Source: Marinobacter salinexigens (GTDB lineage: Bacteria; Pseudomonadota; Gammaproteobacteria; Pseudomonadales; Oleiphilaceae). From it: DNA of 64,000 nt. Where the stretch lies: assembly GCF_008370345.1 (NCBI RefSeq), contig NZ_VTUU01000002.1, positions 372,001 to 436,000 of the forward strand. Reading direction: 5' to 3'. The position numbers and the translations under genes were made by a program. Position 1 is the stretch's first letter; each line of letters opens with the position of its first letter. Below are positions 1 to 8,201 of this stretch, in pieces. Below the pieces are notes generated by a model. The model searched no databases and had not been told where the DNA came from. It was given only the letters and a program-made list of their open reading frames with translations.

Positions 1-325
1 CTGCGCGGGTTGTGGCGCACAGCCGGATGATGCGGCCGAAGCACTGGTCTGCCGTTACCCGGAAATGTTGCCGGTTGAGTGTGCGGCGTAGGCTCCTGGA
101 TACATGGACTTCCTCCGGGAAAAGGACGCAGCGAGGATCCGGTGACCACCAAAGGATCGGCTGATCGTCGCTGAACCAGGGGAAGATGCCATTGCGGTAA
201 GCCAGCCCCAGTCGTTGGGTGGACAGGTCGCCACCGAGGGCCAGCAGGCCGTCAGGGTCTTCGAGGGCTTCGTGGGCGGGGGGGAACCAGAGTTGGTCGG
301 GGTCAAGCCAGGGTAGTGAGCTCAT
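1..325 (-). CDS. aat: leucyl/phenylalanyl-tRNA--protein transferase, N-terminal part
   Basis: The minus-strand frame opens with an ATG at 323-325 and runs off the left edge, so about 108 residues are visible. The protein begins [16 protein letters not shown] and continues with LLALGGDLS and then NGIFPWF, the N-terminal pattern of Aat. Aat is a cytosolic enzyme that moves Leu or Phe from a charged tRNA to the N-terminus of proteins carrying Arg or Lys, marking them for ClpS/ClpAP degradation. The C-terminal GNAT-like catalytic part lies outside the window. It is on the same strand as trxB, with about 200 bases and a large inverted repeat between them, so it probably has its own control. Confidence 0.85.
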   Translation of the reverse strand, partial: MSSLPWLDPDQLWFPPAHEALEDPDGLLALGGDLSTQRLGLAYRNGIFPWFSDDQPILWWSPDPRCVLFPEEVHVSRSLRRTLNRQHFRVTADQCFGRIIRLCATTRA

Positions 326-373
326 CCTGCTCCGCTTTCAATTGAACTTCGCGGTGATGCTATCGGGAGTTCC

Positions 374-478
374 GGCTGGCAGGCACCGGCTTCTGAAACA
401 CGCTGTTGATACTTCCATGTACGCTTGGCTCCGCCATCCCTGGCTCCGCACAGTTTCAGAAGCCGGCGCCTGCCAGCC
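374..478. repeat. intergenic inverted repeat with 26-bp arms
   Basis: Between aat and trxB, bases 374-399 and 453-478 are reverse complements over 26 positions with one mismatch. The mismatch becomes a G-U pair in one transcript strand. The 53-base spacer (400-452) holds two direct copies of TGGCTCCGC (426-434 and 441-449). No coding frame fits it, and it lacks the T-run of an intrinsic terminator. It resembles a mobile intergenic palindromic unit (REP/BIME or MITE-like), but I see no other copy in this window. Confidence 0.75.
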
Positions 479-521
479 TTGGCTAACCGACGCGCTTGGC
501 CTCAGTTTAGCTCAATTAGAA

Positions 522-1514
<993 letters not shown>

Positions 1515-1614
1515 TCAGTTGAGGGTCAGTTTGGCGGGGAAAGGGCCAAAGGCTACCACGAATACGGCAGCCTGCCATTCATTTTGGCCAATCCAGCTTA
1601 TAAATCTTTGCTAT

Positions 1615-2526
1615 TTATTCAAGGACAGAAACCGTTGCCAGGAGCTGGCGGACTCTTTCGGCGCTTTTGCCCGAGTCGCCCTGTTCCAGGCGATGCTCCG
1701 CGATGGCGGGGAAGACAGCCTGGATATCGTCGGGCAGTACATGGTGTCGTCCTTCCATGAGCGCCCAGGCTTTCGCTGCTCGGAGTAATCCCAGCCCGGC
1801 ACGGGGTGAAAGTCCGTACAGCAGACCAGGCATGCGACGACTTTGTTCCAGCAACCTTTGGACGTAATCGAGCAGGGCAGGGCTCGCGTTGACGCGGTTG
1901 ACAGCTTGTTGGAGGGTGTTCAGTTCCTTTTCAGGTAACAACGCGTTCAAGCGATCTGTCATGGTCCGGCGGTCTTCGCCTTCCAGCAACTCCCGCTCGG
2001 CTCGTGGGTCCGGATACCCAAGCCTCAGGCGCATCAGAAACCGGTCGAGCTGGGACTCCGGCAGCGGGTAGGTGCCTCCCTGTTCAGTCGGGTTCTGGGT
2101 GGCAATGACGAAAAACGGTTCGGGCAAAGGGCGTGTTTCTCCTTCAATAGACACCTGGCGTTCTTCCATTGCTTCAAGCAAGGCGCTCTGGGTGCGAGGC
2201 GACGCCCGGTTGATTTCATCAGCCAATACTACCTGGGCAAAAATTGGCCCTGGATGAAATACCAGTTTCCCTGCTTCTTTGTTGTACATCGAGTAACCCA
2301 GGACATCGGCGGGCAGGAGGTCGTTAGTGAACTGGATTCTCTGATAGCTGAGCCCCATTACTTTCGCCAGGGCATGGGAGAGGGTTGTTTTGCCCATGCC
2401 GGGAATATCTTCGATAAGCAGGTGGCCCTTGGCCAGCAGGCCACAAAGTGCCAGGCGTACCTGCTGCTCTTTGCCGAGGAGAATCTGGTTCAGTTCGCCA
2501 ACAACCGAGTCGACAAGTTTTTTCAT
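1615..2526 (-). CDS. MoxR-family AAA+ ATPase
   Basis: A 303-residue AAA+ ATPase of the MoxR type. Walker A (GMGKTT) is at about 43-48, Walker B (VVLADE) at 99-104 followed by the family signature INRASPRTQSALLEAMEE, and sensor-1 (ATQNP) at 142-146. MoxR proteins act as chaperones that help assemble or activate protein complexes, usually together with a DUF58 or VWA protein encoded next to them. No such partner lies downstream here. Instead the gene starts seven bases after the aguB stop on the same strand, so it is probably co-transcribed with aguA-aguB. Its client is unknown. Confidence 0.9.
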   Translation of the reverse strand: MKKLVDSVVGELNQILLGKEQQVRLALCGLLAKGHLLIEDIPGMGKTTLSHALAKVMGLSYQRIQFTNDLLPADVLGYSMYNKEAGKLVFHPGPIFAQVVLADEINRASPRTQSALLEAMEERQVSIEGETRPLPEPFFVIATQNPTEQGGTYPLPESQLDRFLMRLRLGYPDPRAERELLEGEDRRTMTDRLNALLPEKELNTLQQAVNRVNASPALLDYVQRLLEQSRRMPGLLYGLSPRAGLGLLRAAKAWALMEGRHHVLPDDIQAVFPAIAEHRLEQGDSGKSAERVRQLLATVSVLE

Positions 2527-2533
2527 TCTCCGG

Positions 2534-3445
2534 TCAGTCCCTTACCCGTTTGATAATGTCGCCATAAGCGTCGATGCGCCGATCCCTGAGGTATGGCCAG
2601 ATCCGGCGCACGGATTCCGTGCGCGTGCGGTCAAAAGTGACCGACAGAATTGATTCGCTGCTGTCATCAGCCCGGGCAAGAAACTCCCCTTGGGGGCCAC
2701 AGATAAAACTGTTACCCCAAAAACGAATGCCATCTGAGTTGCCGGAGGGGTCAGGTTCTGTACCAATGCGGTTTGGCGCGATCACCGGAAGGTTGTTCGC
2801 AACGGCGTGCCCTCGCTGAACGGTAACCCACGCTTCTAGTTGTCGCTCCCGTTCCCCGGCATCGTCGGTGATATCCCACCCGATCGCTGTCGGATAGATC
2901 AGCACTTCAGCGCCTGCGAGAGCCATCAGCCGGGCCGCTTCCGGGTACCACTGATCCCAGCAGACCAGAACGCCCAGTTTGCCGACGGAGGTTTCGATGG
3001 GGCTGAAGCCGCTGCTGCCATCGTTGAAGTTGGCGTCTCCGGGCGTAAAGTAGAATTTTTCATAGAACCCGGGATCATCCGGGATGTGCATTTTTCGGTA
3101 AATTCCCGCGATACTGCCGTCCTTTTCGAAAACGACGGCGGTATTGTGGTATACGCCATTCATCCTGCGTTCGAAGATGGACCCTACCAGAACTATACCG
3201 AGTTCTTTGGCCAGGTTTGCCAGGCGTTCACTGGTGGGGCCGGGAATGGGCTCGGCCAGTTCATATACCTCCGTGTCTTCTGTCTGACAGAAGTACAGCG
3301 TGGCGTGGAGTTCCTGCAGAACCACCAGTTCAGCACCCTGTTCGACAGCTTGGCGAACCAGTCGTTCGGTTGTTGCCAGGCTTGCGGCTTTATCGGAATG
3401 ACAGGTTTGCTGGATTGCGGCAACGTTTAACTTGGCACTACTCAT
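2534..3445 (-). CDS. aguB: N-carbamoylputrescine amidase
   Basis: A 303-residue member of the nitrilase superfamily. The Glu-Lys-Cys catalytic triad is visible: E45 in LQELH, K118 in YRKMHIPD and C162 in VCWDQWYPEA. The last motif, together with the HIPDDPGFYEKFYFTPGD stretch, is typical of N-carbamoylputrescine amidase. The enzyme hydrolyses N-carbamoylputrescine to putrescine, ammonia and CO2, the second step of agmatine use. Its start overlaps the aguA stop by four bases (ATGA at 3442-3445), so the two enzymes of the pathway are translationally coupled. The moxR-like gene follows seven bases later. Confidence 0.93.
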   Translation of the reverse strand: MSSAKLNVAAIQQTCHSDKAASLATTERLVRQAVEQGAELVVLQELHATLYFCQTEDTEVYELAEPIPGPTSERLANLAKELGIVLVGSIFERRMNGVYHNTAVVFEKDGSIAGIYRKMHIPDDPGFYEKFYFTPGDANFNDGSSGFSPIETSVGKLGVLVCWDQWYPEAARLMALAGAEVLIYPTAIGWDITDDAGERERQLEAWVTVQRGHAVANNLPVIAPNRIGTEPDPSGNSDGIRFWGNSFICGPQGEFLARADDSSESILSVTFDRTRTESVRRIWPYLRDRRIDAYGDIIKRVRD

Positions 3446-4494
3446 GGATTAACCACTCCGGCCGGAATCTGCATGGTGACACAGTGAAGGCTACCATGTT
3501 GGTACACCAGTGGTCGGCAGTTGATCGGGATAATTTCCCGGTCAGGGAAGATTCCCTGCAGTACAGTAACCGCCTGTCCGTCCTGGGGTACTCCGTAAAC
3601 CGGTAGCAGAACGGCATCGTCAATGATAAGGAAGTTCGCGTAGGTTGCCGGCAGGCGTTCTCCTTCTTCGTCGTAGATCGCATCCGGCCACGGCAGGGCG
3701 GTGAGTCGGTACGGGCTCCCGTCTGGCTGACGGAACTCCCGTAATTCTTCTTCCATGGCCGCCAGAGCACTGTAGTGCTCATCCGCAACGTCCGGGCATG
3801 CCACGTAAGAGATATGGTCTGGGGCGCAAAAACGGGCCAGAGTGTCAATGTGACTGTCGGTGTCATCGCCGGCCAGATAGCCGTGGTTAAGCCAAAGGAT
3901 ACGATCCGTGCCGAGCACCTCGCCAAGAAGCTGCTCAATGGCGGAACGATCCAGGGAAGGATTCCGACTTGGGGCCAGCAGGCACTCGCTGGTAGTGAGT
4001 ATAGTGCCCTGGCCGTCGGATTCTATAGAGCCGCCTTCAAGGATGAAGTCGACCGCCTGAAGCTGGCTCCGGCCAAACGTTCCCGCGTTCGCAATGTGTT
4101 CGTTCAGGGCGTTGTCTTTTTCCCAGGGGAACTTGTTGCCCCAGGCATTGAACCGGAAATCCAGAATGATGTCTTCGCCATTCTCCAGGACCGTTATCGG
4201 TCCGTGATCCCTGGCCCAGGTGTCATTAGCTGGCGCAGGCACTGCCAGAACCCGCCCGGGCAAACCGTGTCGCCTGGTGTAGGCAGTCAATTCCCTTTCC
4301 AGTTCCTGAAGCCGGGCGACGTGCTCGCAACTGATGACCAGGTGTTCAAAGCGAAGAACCGCCTTGGCAATTTCGAGAAACACCGGCTCCACTTCGGTGA
4401 GGATGTCGGCCCAGTCTGTACCCGGGTGGGGCCAGGTCAGCATTACGGCGCTTTGCGGAGCCCATTCTGCGGGCAACACGCGTCTGGATGTCAC
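3442..4494 (-). CDS. aguA: agmatine deiminase
   Basis: A 350-residue enzyme of the PAD_porph/guanidino-group-modifying family that converts agmatine to N-carbamoylputrescine and ammonia. Visible active-site elements are NDTWARDHGPI (residues 90-100), the acidic EGGSIE (153-158), H215 in GDDTDSHID, and the catalytic cysteine C338 in HGSLHC. The start codon is GTG at 4494, preceded on the minus strand by AAGGA nine bases upstream. It overlaps aguB by ATGA. A small secreted-protein gene lies 27 bases upstream on the same strand. Together AguA and AguB give a route from arginine-derived agmatine to putrescine. Confidence 0.94.
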   Translation of the reverse strand: MTSRRVLPAEWAPQSAVMLTWPHPGTDWADILTEVEPVFLEIAKAVLRFEHLVISCEHVARLQELERELTAYTRRHGLPGRVLAVPAPANDTWARDHGPITVLENGEDIILDFRFNAWGNKFPWEKDNALNEHIANAGTFGRSQLQAVDFILEGGSIESDGQGTILTTSECLLAPSRNPSLDRSAIEQLLGEVLGTDRILWLNHGYLAGDDTDSHIDTLARFCAPDHISYVACPDVADEHYSALAAMEEELREFRQPDGSPYRLTALPWPDAIYDEEGERLPATYANFLIIDDAVLLPVYGVPQDGQAVTVLQGIFPDREIIPINCRPLVYQHGSLHCVTMQIPAGVVNP

Positions 4495-4521
4495 GTTACA
4501 GGGTCCTTAGATATCAGGAAG

Positions 4522-4824
4522 TCAGTGTTTCCGCTTTAAAACGGTATGAAGAACCTTGTCGTTCTCGAAGTAGACAATAAAGTCCGGATAGTGCCATTGC
4601 GAGATTGCCGGTTCTCCTACTGGACCCTGAATCTCGGATGGGGTTCCCCAGGTAGCGCGCACAGAGCTCTGGCTCATGCCCGTTGTAGGCAGTTTGACGG
4701 CACTGCGGTCCCCCTGTTGCCCGACAGGAATGGCAATTTCTTCTGCGAATACGCTGGTTCCCGGAGCCAGGCCCAGCGTGGCGGCGAGGGTCAGTGCACA
4801 GAACAGCGATTTGTTATGGTTCAT
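4522..4824 (-). CDS. small periplasmic protein, function unknown
   Basis: A 100-residue protein with a clear Sec signal peptide: charged MNHNK, a hydrophobic core (FCALTLAATLGLAPG) and a likely cut after TSVFA. The mature part is about 72 residues. It contains VKLPTTGMSQSSVRATWGTPSEIQGPVGEP followed by a WHYPDFIVYFENDKVLHTVLKR-like tail (shown here only as its theme). This is reminiscent of SmpA/BamE-like small folds, in which a G-x-P-turn precedes a Trp-Tyr strand and a strand ending in His-Thr-Val. No cysteine follows the signal, so it is not a lipoprotein. GGAG lies eight bases before the ATG. It sits between the PilZ gene and aguA, but I cannot assign a role. Confidence 0.75.
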   Translation of the reverse strand: MNHNKSLFCALTLAATLGLAPGTSVFAEEIAIPVGQQGDRSAVKLPTTGMSQSSVRATWGTPSEIQGPVGEPAISQWHYPDFIVYFENDKVLHTVLKRKH

Positions 4825-4930
4825 CCGTAATCTCCATGGCTACTTCGGATCCTCCCGGGCTGAGCCGGAATGGATATGGATAAAACGTAATATCCGAAAA
4901 AGACTGATAAATGTCACTCGTTTTCCGAGT

Positions 4931-5518
4931 CTATCCTTTTTGTCGTTGCCGAATCTGCCAACGCATCACATGACGGGCTATTTGCTGGCGGTCGCCCTCA
5001 CTGATGTGCTCAAACTCGGTGTGAAGTGTGTTGTGGCCGCCAGTAGCGGGTGTTATGCCGGTAACGCGGGTGGTGGCCTGAAGCTGAAAAAGTTCAGGCG
5101 GTAGCGTCAGACGAATGGCTAACCTGTCGCCGGTATGCCACTCAGAATCCGAACTGATAAACGACAGCCCGCCTTCACTCAGCGTAACATCCCGCCAGTC
5201 CTCCGGTTGCAACGGATTTTGCTCAAAGGCCATAATGCGCGCGAGCATATCCAGCTTGCCGTTGAGAGACTTGATCAGTCCGGTCAGAAGCCGATCCCGT
5301 TCTGCCAGACTGGATAGTTGGGATTTGACGTCCTGATCGAGACGCCTGAACTCGGCCTTCAGGCTTTTCAGGTGGTTGTCGTCAAAAGCGTGCTCTTCGG
5401 CGGGGCCAGTGGGTGCCAGCCTCCGGATCTCCAGGCCAACACGGTCTTCGATGCGAAAATAATCCCGGCGCTCCGACAGGGAGTCAGTCGAGTCGCTGGG
5501 AAGAGTGTCTGACGGCAT
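4931..5518 (-). CDS. PilZ-domain protein with a long helical insert
   Basis: A 195-residue cytosolic protein. An N-terminal RRDYFR motif (residues 17-22) matches the PilZ RxxxR c-di-GMP-binding element, and LSEGGLSF (113-120) fits the second PilZ motif. In ordinary PilZ domains these are 20-30 residues apart. Here about 90 residues lie between them, and residues 48-98 form a charged, heptad-like helical stretch. That layout fits the atypical tetrameric PilZ type (tPilZ, described for XCC6012 of Xanthomonas) better than a plain PilZ, so c-di-GMP binding cannot be assumed. The ATG at 5518 is preceded by GGAG; an upstream in-frame start at 5608 would add a tail with no match to the family. Confidence 0.8.
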   Translation of the reverse strand: MPSDTLPSDSTDSLSERRDYFRIEDRVGLEIRRLAPTGPAEEHAFDDNHLKSLKAEFRRLDQDVKSQLSSLAERDRLLTGLIKSLNGKLDMLARIMAFEQNPLQPEDWRDVTLSEGGLSFISSDSEWHTGDRLAIRLTLPPELFQLQATTRVTGITPATGGHNTLHTEFEHISEGDRQQIARHVMRWQIRQRQKG

Positions 5519-5640
5519 CCTGGCTCCGTGGATCAGAAATGTTATTGGTAAAGAGTAGTTTAGCAGTTTCCTGCCGTGCTGAAAGCGTGCGGGGAATACC
5601 CGAATCACTACAGACCCGAAGGTAGCGGCAGGCTCACCAC

Positions 5641-6882
5641 ATGTTCAAACCCTTATCGTTCTATATAGGTTTGCGGTATACCGCGGCCAAGCGTCGCAAT
5701 CACTTTATTTCCTTTATCTCTCTGACATCCATGATCGGACTCATGCTAGGGGTTGCTGTACTGATCATTGTGCTTTCGGTGATGAATGGCTTTGACCGGG
5801 AGCTCAAACAGCGAATTCTGGGCATGGTTCCACACGCCGTGATTAAAGGGGCCGGTCCATTACCGGACTGGCAGCAAGTGGACCGCCTGGTGGAAGAGCA
5901 TCCACGTGTGTTGGCTGCTGCGCCATTTGTTCAGGGGCAGGGCATGGTCACCGGCGGTGGTAATGTTCGAGGCGTCATGCTGAACGGGGTGTTGCCTGAG
6001 CAGGAAAAAACCGTATCGATTATTGAGAACCACATGGTCGAGGGAAGCCTGGATGACCTGGTTTCAGGTGAATTCGGCATCATCATCGGGAAGTTGATGG
6101 CGGCCAGTCTGCGCCTTGGCATCGGTGACAAGGTGACGGTAGTTCTGCCTGAAGCATCGGTGACACCAGCGGGGGTTTTGCCCCGCCTGAAGCGTTTTAC
6201 GGTCAAAGGTATTTTCAGCGTAGGTGCCGAGCTTGACGGTAACTACACGCTGATCCACATGGATGATGCGTCCAAGCTGATGCGAACCGGAGGTAAGGCC
6301 GAAGGTGTCCGCTTATTGGTGGATGACCTGTTTGCGGCTCCGAAGGTGGCGGAAGAAGCGGCCCGAATGCTGGACGGCCGTTATTATATTTCAGACTGGA
6401 CCCGAACCCACGGCAATCTGTTTCAGGCCATCCGGATGGAAAAAACCATGATTGGTTTGCTACTGATGTTTATCGTTGCTGTAGCGGCCTTCAACATTGT
6501 GTCGACCCTCGTGATGGTGGTAACGGATAAAACCGCTGACATTGCCATCCTGCGTACGATGGGTGCGACGCCCGGACGTATTATGCGGATATTCATCGTT
6601 CAGGGCGCGGTTATTGGCATATTCGGAACGCTGGTCGGAACCACGCTGGGGGTTGTGGGAGCGCTGAATATCAGCGACGTCATTTCCTGGATCGAAGGCA
6701 TACTTGGCCACAAGTTCTTGAGTGCAGACGTCTATTTCATCAGTTATCTGCCTTCCCAACTCCAGTGGCAGGACGTATTTATTATCAGCGGTGCCGGCCT
6801 GGCTATGAGCCTTCTGGCAACCATCTATCCCGCCTGGAGAGCGTCCAGGGTCGATCCTGCGGAGGCGCTGCGCTATGAGTAA
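5641..6882 (+). CDS. lipoprotein-releasing ABC transporter permease, LolF-like
   Basis: A 413-residue inner-membrane permease of the LolC/LolE type. It has an N-terminal transmembrane helix (about 24-48), a large periplasmic domain, and three C-terminal helices (about 270-295, 320-345, 375-395) in the MacB/FtsX arrangement. The periplasmic stretch TPAGVLPRLKRF (175-186) corresponds to the Hook loop that LolC uses to recruit LolA. Only one permease gene accompanies lolD here, where enterobacteria and Pseudomonas encode both LolC and LolE. This fits the homodimeric LolF system. The lolD start overlaps its stop by eight bases. Confidence 0.88.
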   Translation: MFKPLSFYIGLRYTAAKRRNHFISFISLTSMIGLMLGVAVLIIVLSVMNGFDRELKQRILGMVPHAVIKGAGPLPDWQQVDRLVEEHPRVLAAAPFVQGQGMVTGGGNVRGVMLNGVLPEQEKTVSIIENHMVEGSLDDLVSGEFGIIIGKLMAASLRLGIGDKVTVVLPEASVTPAGVLPRLKRFTVKGIFSVGAELDGNYTLIHMDDASKLMRTGGKAEGVRLLVDDLFAAPKVAEEAARMLDGRYYISDWTRTHGNLFQAIRMEKTMIGLLLMFIVAVAAFNIVSTLVMVVTDKTADIAILRTMGATPGRIMRIFIVQGAVIGIFGTLVGTTLGVVGALNISDVISWIEGILGHKFLSADVYFISYLPSQLQWQDVFIISGAGLAMSLLATIYPAWRASRVDPAEALRYE

Positions 6883-7582
6883 CACTAATCCCGGCATGCA
6901 ATCTTCACTGGTCATCAATTGTCGGCAGGTTACCCGCACCTACAGTGAAGGGCCTGAAAAATTAACGATCTTCTCTGATATTTCACTGCAGGTTAATACT
7001 GGAGAGACGGTTGCTATTGTAGGTAGTAGTGGCGCCGGTAAGACCACCTTGCTGAATCTGTTGGGCGGGTTGGACAGACCCTCCTCGGGTGAAATTGCCA
7101 TCTGCGGAAAGGATATACACCGGATGTCTGAGGCGGGCCGGGCCCGCTTCCGTAATAGGCATCTCGGGTTCGTTTATCAGTTCCATCATTTGTTGCCCGA
7201 GTTTACGGCGCTGGAGAACGTAATGATGCCTTGCGCTCTGGGCGGGCAGTCAGTACCCAAAGCCCGAGCCAAAGCGAGCCGGCTGCTGGAACAGGTCGGG
7301 TTGGCGGAACGCCTGACCCACAAACCGGGGGAATTGTCCGGCGGCGAGCGCCAGCGAGTGGCAATAGCCCGCGCACTGGTGAACGAACCGGAATGTGTCT
7401 TGATGGATGAGCCTACCGGTAACCTGGATGAGCACACGGGCGAGGGGGTTCGCGGGCTTATAGAGTCACTTCGGGATCAATTGGGTATTTCGTTCGTGAT
7501 GGTGACGCACGATATGGCGATGGCCCGAAGCCTGGGACGCGTGCTTCGGCTGGAGCAGGGAAGGCTGGTTCAGGAACTCTGA
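6875..7582 (+). CDS. lolD: lipoprotein-releasing system ATP-binding protein LolD
   Basis: A 235-residue ABC ATPase that powers extraction of lipoproteins from the inner membrane to LolA. Walker A GSSGAGKTT is at about 49-57, the Q-loop region VYQFHHLLPEFTALENV follows, the signature LSGGERQR is near 151, Walker B VLMDEPTGNLD follows, and the H-loop is MVTHD. The start ATG lies inside the last codons of the permease gene, with GGAGG upstream. Its 3' end overlaps the convergent DUF2062 gene by 13 bases, so no independent terminator fits between them. Confidence 0.94.
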   Translation: MSNTNPGMQSSLVINCRQVTRTYSEGPEKLTIFSDISLQVNTGETVAIVGSSGAGKTTLLNLLGGLDRPSSGEIAICGKDIHRMSEAGRARFRNRHLGFVYQFHHLLPEFTALENVMMPCALGGQSVPKARAKASRLLEQVGLAERLTHKPGELSGGERQRVAIARALVNEPECVLMDEPTGNLDEHTGEGVRGLIESLRDQLGISFVMVTHDMAMARSLGRVLRLEQGRLVQEL

Positions 7583-8115
7583 TCGGTGGTTTGGCGGCGT
7601 TGGCTGCGCTCCGCTCTGCGGGAGTGCCAGTCAGACCGGATTTTTCTGCGCCAGAGGTACTGTATCGCCAGATAAGACAGGCAAGCTGTCACTGTTGCGA
7701 CAATCAGTGAGCCCAGGTAAAGGGGAATGCCAATATCCACCAGTCGGTGGCTGATCCAGGCCCAGGATAACTCGAAGTCGAAATCAAGAACCGGTCTGTT
7801 CAGCGCCAGCGCGCCAATCTTGTAATTGAAATAGAACAGCGGCGGCATGGTGATCGGGTTGCTGATCCATACCAGCACAACGGATAGCGGCAGATTGGCA
7901 TTGAACCAGATAGCAAAGAAAGCAGCTGCCACCATCTGGAATGGCATTGGAATGAAGCAAAACCAGATGCCAACCAGAAATGCCCTGGCAACGCTGTGAC
8001 GGTTGATGTGCCAAAGGTTGGGTTCATGAAGGATATCCCCGAGAAAATGAAGCGACTTCATCGCTTGCACCTTTTCGGGTGTCGGTAGATAGCGTTTCAT
8101 GAACTTCTTTGGCAT
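7570..8115 (-). CDS. DUF2062 membrane protein
   Basis: A 181-residue inner-membrane protein of the DUF2062 family. Three or four hydrophobic segments are visible (FLVGIWFCFIPMPFQMVAAAFF, the following LSVVLVWISNPITMPPLFYF, and GSLIVATVTACLSYLAIQYLW, each cited only as location markers near 47-68, 78-97 and 135-155). The conserved WISNPITMPP core is the family hallmark. Function is unknown. It lies convergent to lolD and divergent from comEC, the same neighbourhood I recall in Pseudomonas. The arginine-rich C-terminus (SRRAERSQRRQ) is probably cytoplasmic. Confidence 0.85.
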   Translation of the reverse strand: MPKKFMKRYLPTPEKVQAMKSLHFLGDILHEPNLWHINRHSVARAFLVGIWFCFIPMPFQMVAAAFFAIWFNANLPLSVVLVWISNPITMPPLFYFNYKIGALALNRPVLDFDFELSWAWISHRLVDIGIPLYLGSLIVATVTACLSYLAIQYLWRRKIRSDWHSRRAERSQRRQTTDQSS

Positions 8116-8188
8116 AGGAAGTTCTGCCTGTAAATAATGGAACAGCCTGCCGTATGGATATGGCAGGCAGACAATAGTCAGTATGCTC

Positions 8189-8194
8189 AGGAGG
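8189..8194 (+). promoter_or_regulatory. ribosome binding site that sets the comEC TTG start
   Basis: AGGAGG is seven bases before the TTG at 8202, an optimal spacing. An ATG at 8197 is only two bases away and in another frame, so the TTG is the better start. Confidence 0.7.
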
Positions 8195-8201
8195 ACATGG
8201 A

